From Dipteris shenzhenensis (lineage: Eukaryota; Polypodiophyta; Polypodiopsida; Gleicheniales), in NCBI GenBank assembly GCA_047967505.1, contig CM106538.1: a stretch of 64,000 nt of DNA, one strand, 5' to 3'. The translations under genes and the position numbers were made by a program. Below are positions 61,002-64,000 of this stretch, piece after piece. Position 1 is the first letter of the stretch; every line of letters begins with the position of its first letter. Under the pieces are notes generated by a model that saw nothing but the letters and a program-made list of their open reading frames with translations, had not been told where the DNA came from and did not search any database.

Positions 61002-61579
61002 CTAGCTTCTTTCAAAGCTCTTTTGGCACATGAGCATATGCCTCACACCAAATATACGCAAATGAAAGTAAGAAGACTTCTTGCCACTCCATGCTTTTTT
61101 AGGAATAGCACCATCCAAACTTTTACTAGGTAATCTATTGATCACATGCACTTCAGTCTTCATCGCCTCAGCCCAAAAACCACAAAAAAGACTTGCATTG
61201 GAAAGCATACATTGCAACCTTTCCTGAACAGTGCAGTTCATCTATTCTGTAGTTGGATTTTCTTTAGAGTACGAGGGGACATGAGCTCCCTCTTGATCCC
61301 ATGTTTATCACAATAATGTTGAAAGTCATACTCTCCACCATTATCAGTCTGTAGGCATTTAAGCGTTCTACCTTACTGATTTTCAGCCAAATCCAACCAT
61401 TTGTGAAATACCTAGAACACATCGCTCTTTCGAGCTATAGCATAAGCCCACACTTTCCTAGTTGTATTATCAATGAATGTCACATAGTATTCGGTCCTGC
61501 CTAATGACCGTATAGGCATGGGACCACATACATTTAAATGCACCAAATCAAGCTTTTCAAGCATTTTCTTTCCTCTTTT
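61002..61579 (-). pseudogene. Copia pol: integrase core
   Basis: The frame reads KLDLVHLNVCGPMPIRSLG, YYVTFIDNTTRKVWAYAI, LQTDNGGEYDF and, after a frameshift, VQERLQCMLSNASLFCGFWAEA. The second catalytic Asp (TDNGGEY) is present. The first catalytic position, normally D in H.D.CGP, is Asn (HLNVCGP). Two stops (after KSDVF and after LAENQ) and a stop within the TE-MN catalytic Glu region also break the domain. Confidence 0.9.
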
Positions 61580-62067
61580 TTAATGGGCTGATTTAGTTTG
61601 CTTCCCATAGAGACAATGCAAATAAAAAAAACTCAAATGTGGTACATAGCCCAAATGGCATAAGAATTTCATCCCCTTTTGGCTCATGTGCCCGAACTTG
61701 CAATGCCACAAAGAAGTACTTGGTTGCTCAGTTATTGCAACAACACATCGCTCTTTCGAGCTATAGCATAAGCCCACACTTTCCTAGTTGTATTATCAAT
61801 GAATGTCACATAGTATTCAGTCCTGCCTAATGACCGTATAGGCATGGGACCACATACATTTGAATGCACCAAATCAAGCTTTTCAAGCATTTTCTTTCCT
61901 CTTTTTTAATGGGCTGATTTAGTTTGCTTCCCATAGAGACAATGCAAATAAAAAAAACTCAAATGTGGTACATAGCCCAAATGGCATAAGAATTTCATCC
62001 CCTTTTGGCTCATGTGTCCGAACCTGCAATGCCACAAAGAAGTACTTGGTTGCTCAGTTATTGCAAC
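61416..62067 (-). repeat. 326-bp tandem duplication inside the copia relic
   Basis: Units 61416-61741 and 61742-62067 repeat the GAG-pre-integrase end and integrase start. They differ at a few bases (ATTCGGTCC/ATTCAGTCC, CATTTAAATG/CATTTGAATG, GTGCCCGAACTTG/GTGTCCGAACCTG). Because 326 is not a multiple of three the duplication itself shifts frame. The peptide LWHC(R/K)FGHMSQKGMKFL therefore appears twice. Confidence 0.95.
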
Positions 62068-62139
62068 AACATCATTAGACACCCCTGATACATGTAAGGG
62101 ATACAAAGTCCCACACTTGGCACCCTTGGCCAAAACCAT

Positions 62140-63179
62140 AGAGCCCTTCTAAATTTTTCAACTTTGAAAGCCAAAAGTGGTATGAATTTAAGGCTCCAAT
62201 GGATTTAAGGCCAAAATGCAACAAAATCTACATCGATTACATGTTGAGGGAGAGAAAAGCTCAAGTCTTACTTGTGTTTTCATGTGTTTATGAAAGGTTT
62301 CATTTTCTATGCTGGTGAGTATCAAATTTTGCCTCTTAGTACTTAGCCTTGTAGCACAATATCAGAATCGCAATTAACAAGCAGTGGGGGAATAAAAAGT
62401 GGAGATCTTGAGTGAGAGAGAGATCAAGGAGGAAGGGAGAGAACAATCAAAGAGCATCAAGAGGGAGGTGCAGGAGATATTTACATAGCAAGAAAGGGAT
62501 GCAATGGAAGATGCCCTATTGGTCTTGTGTCAAAGTCTCTAGCCAATTTTTCAAGAGGTCTTGTGTAGTCTTGCCAAAGGGAGACAAGGGGGAGGTGCTA
62601 GGAAGGAGAGGGAGAGTGGGGTGAGTGAAGGGAGAGAGGGGTAGATGAGTAATGTAGAGATGGAGACCACGGATAGGAAAGGAACAAGTGCAAATAGGCA
62701 CCACTACAAATGATGCTCATGGACTGGCAGGGTGTGTGCATAGTACTATGATGGACTAGCTTGTATTGCAAAAGGGAGGATCTCCAGTGATAAAGGCTCC
62801 TTGTTCATTGGTTCCTATAGAGACAAGCTAAACATCCCACACCATTATCCCTTGCTCTATTGCAATGTATCACACTTACTTATTAGAGCTTGCCAGTGCT
62901 CGCAGTAAAGGATTTGCGATCCAAATCTCAACAAAACATTATGCTAGTTTCTTTTATTGTGGAGTGTCTACTAGACAAGGGAGATGCTTCTTCTTGAATG
63001 AAATGCAATGAGAAGTTGTCGAACTATGTGAGAAAGCTCTTAAACTTTGGGGGAGATCTATGCTTGATGAAAATGCATATTCATGCAAGAAACTCACCCA
63101 ATTTGCATGTCTAGACTACATTTTCTTGACTTTGTAAGTACTTAAATTCTTAATTGCTTGTGTACAATATCTTTTTTTA
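62140..63179. other. Unassigned sequence between two pol relics
   Basis: The part 62400-62660 is purine-rich (GAGAGAGATC, GGAAGGGAGAG). A 70-codon frame there (62412-62624) is compositional. No LTR border or gene is supported. Confidence 0.45.
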
Positions 63180-64000
63180 TAATCATTCAACTTCTAAGTA
63201 AAATATGCAGCAGGTCTTTCTTCTTGTGTAAGTACTCCTCCAATTGCTATTCCTAAAGCATCACATTCAACTACAATGTCTAGTAGAACTAGAATAGGTT
63301 GTTGACATCTTCTCTTTCAAGATTTGAAAAGATTTGTCTACTTGTTGAGTCCACTAAAAACATATTATTTCTTCAAGTGGAGCTACAACTCTAGAAAAAG
63401 CCATGAAAAACTTCTTGTAAACATTGACCATGCCATGAAAAGTCCTCACATCTATGACTATCATAATAGGTGAGCATGTTACAATTGCTTCCACTTTTGC
63501 TAGGTCCATTTCGAAGCCCATTATTGGATATTACATATCCAAGATAAACAAGTTTTTTCTTGGCAAAATCACTTTTCCAAGTTAACATAAATTTATTTTC
63601 TCCCAATATCTACAAGATTACTTTAACATGCATAAGATGCTCTTCCAACAACTTGCTAAAAAAGAATGTATCATTTAAATATACTATCAAACACTTTCCA
63701 AGAAATCATTCCAAGCATGATTCATCAATATACTAAAAGTTGCAGGCCCATTTAAGTGACCAAAGGGCACAACCATCCATTCATACAAGCCATACTTGGT
63801 CTCGAAGACTTCCTTCTATTGAGCACCATCTCCTATTCTTCTTTGCCAATGACCTGATCTTTAGTCCACATTAGAAAAGTAGCTTGAACCTTGCAATTGG
63901 TCCATTCTATCATTCATTCTTGGCAAAGGGTATCTAAATTGATTGCTACCTTGTTTATTGTTTTGTTCTTCACACACATTCTCGATGTCTTATCCTTCAA
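63180..64000 (-). pseudogene. Ty3/gypsy reverse transcriptase-RNase H relic (runs off window)
   Basis: From 64000 downwards: MNDRMDQLQGSSYFSNVD, TKYGLYEWMVVPFGHLNGPA, TFSILMNHAWNDFLE, then YLND where active enzymes have YLDD/YVDD, LVYLGYVISNNGL, VRTFHGMVNVYKKFFMAFSR, APLEE, and VVECDALGIAIGGVLTQE of RNase H. The order is that of gypsy pol. Several stops, frameshifts and the Asp-to-Asn change in the catalytic pair show it is dead. The start of the element lies beyond the window. Confidence 0.9.

Larger units (their letters stand above)
59482..62139 (-). pseudogene. Ty1/copia pol relic
   Basis: Reading from 62139 down: GAG-pre-integrase (LWHCRFGHMSQKGMKFL), integrase, reverse transcriptase, and the link towards RNase H (VSRYMASLGKRHWEAVK, then IMRYMKGTKEM). 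The order is that of copia pol, which encodes replication and integration of the element. The reading is broken by frameshifts, stops, a tandem duplication in the integrase start, and an abrupt end after MRIQ near 59510 where RNase H should begin. No LTR, primer site or gag was found at either side. Sub-parts are listed separately. Confidence 0.9.

Overview
The window looks like repeat-dominated nuclear DNA of a land plant. The evidence is Ty1/copia and Ty3/gypsy protein remnants of plant type, a primer-binding site matching initiator tRNA-Met, short LTRs, degenerate TTTAGGG/CCCTAAA-type sequence, AT-rich spacers and no bacterial-style gene organisation. The species cannot be named from this stretch; dense, old, heavily mutated retroelements suggest a large, slowly purged genome. 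I see no intact protein-coding gene, tRNA, rRNA or CRISPR array.

Layout. 1-3.3 kb: an ACGT-core (G-box-like) motif cluster, a 203-bp tandem duplication in G/T-rich DNA, a short LTR on the minus strand, a gag-like coding fragment and a tRNA-Met primer-binding site. 3.8-5.5 kb: a decayed host-type gene for a class I SAM-dependent methyltransferase, with one well-preserved exon and an upstream exon carrying four in-frame stops. 5.9-18 kb: microsatellites, a copia RNase H fragment, a second copy of the short LTR at 11.4 kb with an adjacent primer-binding-like site, a 340-bp tandem duplication at 15.3-16.0 kb, and much unassigned DNA. 18.3-21.1 kb: a frameshifted, stop-ridden relic that I assign to the DUF7869 family from several conserved motifs. 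22-23.6 kb: two copia fragments on opposite strands and an LTR-like segment with TATA box, polyadenylation signal and three related hairpins.

26.7-30.3 kb is a compound repeat block: a large inverted repeat with arms of degenerate telomere-type sequence, a four-unit satellite of about 185 bp, an AT-rich spacer and a tandem repeat of about 121 bp.

31,012-55,165 is the most striking feature: four head-to-tail copies of a 6,043-bp unit (the last 6,023 bp), nearly identical but separated by private and shared substitutions and by different (GA)n lengths. Each unit carries gypsy debris (a mutated CCHC knuckle, an RNase H relic), a 158-bp internal duplication and a tract of about 850 bp full of short palindromes built on TGCTAYRTAGCA.

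55-59.4 kb is unassigned. 59.5-62.1 kb is a minus-strand copia pol relic with a 326-bp internal tandem duplication, frameshifts, stops and an integrase Asp-to-Asn change. 63.2-64.0 kb is the edge of a minus-strand gypsy pol relic that runs out of the window. There is no operon-like cooperation between genes; the history is one of insertion, decay, local duplication and one recent large tandem amplification.
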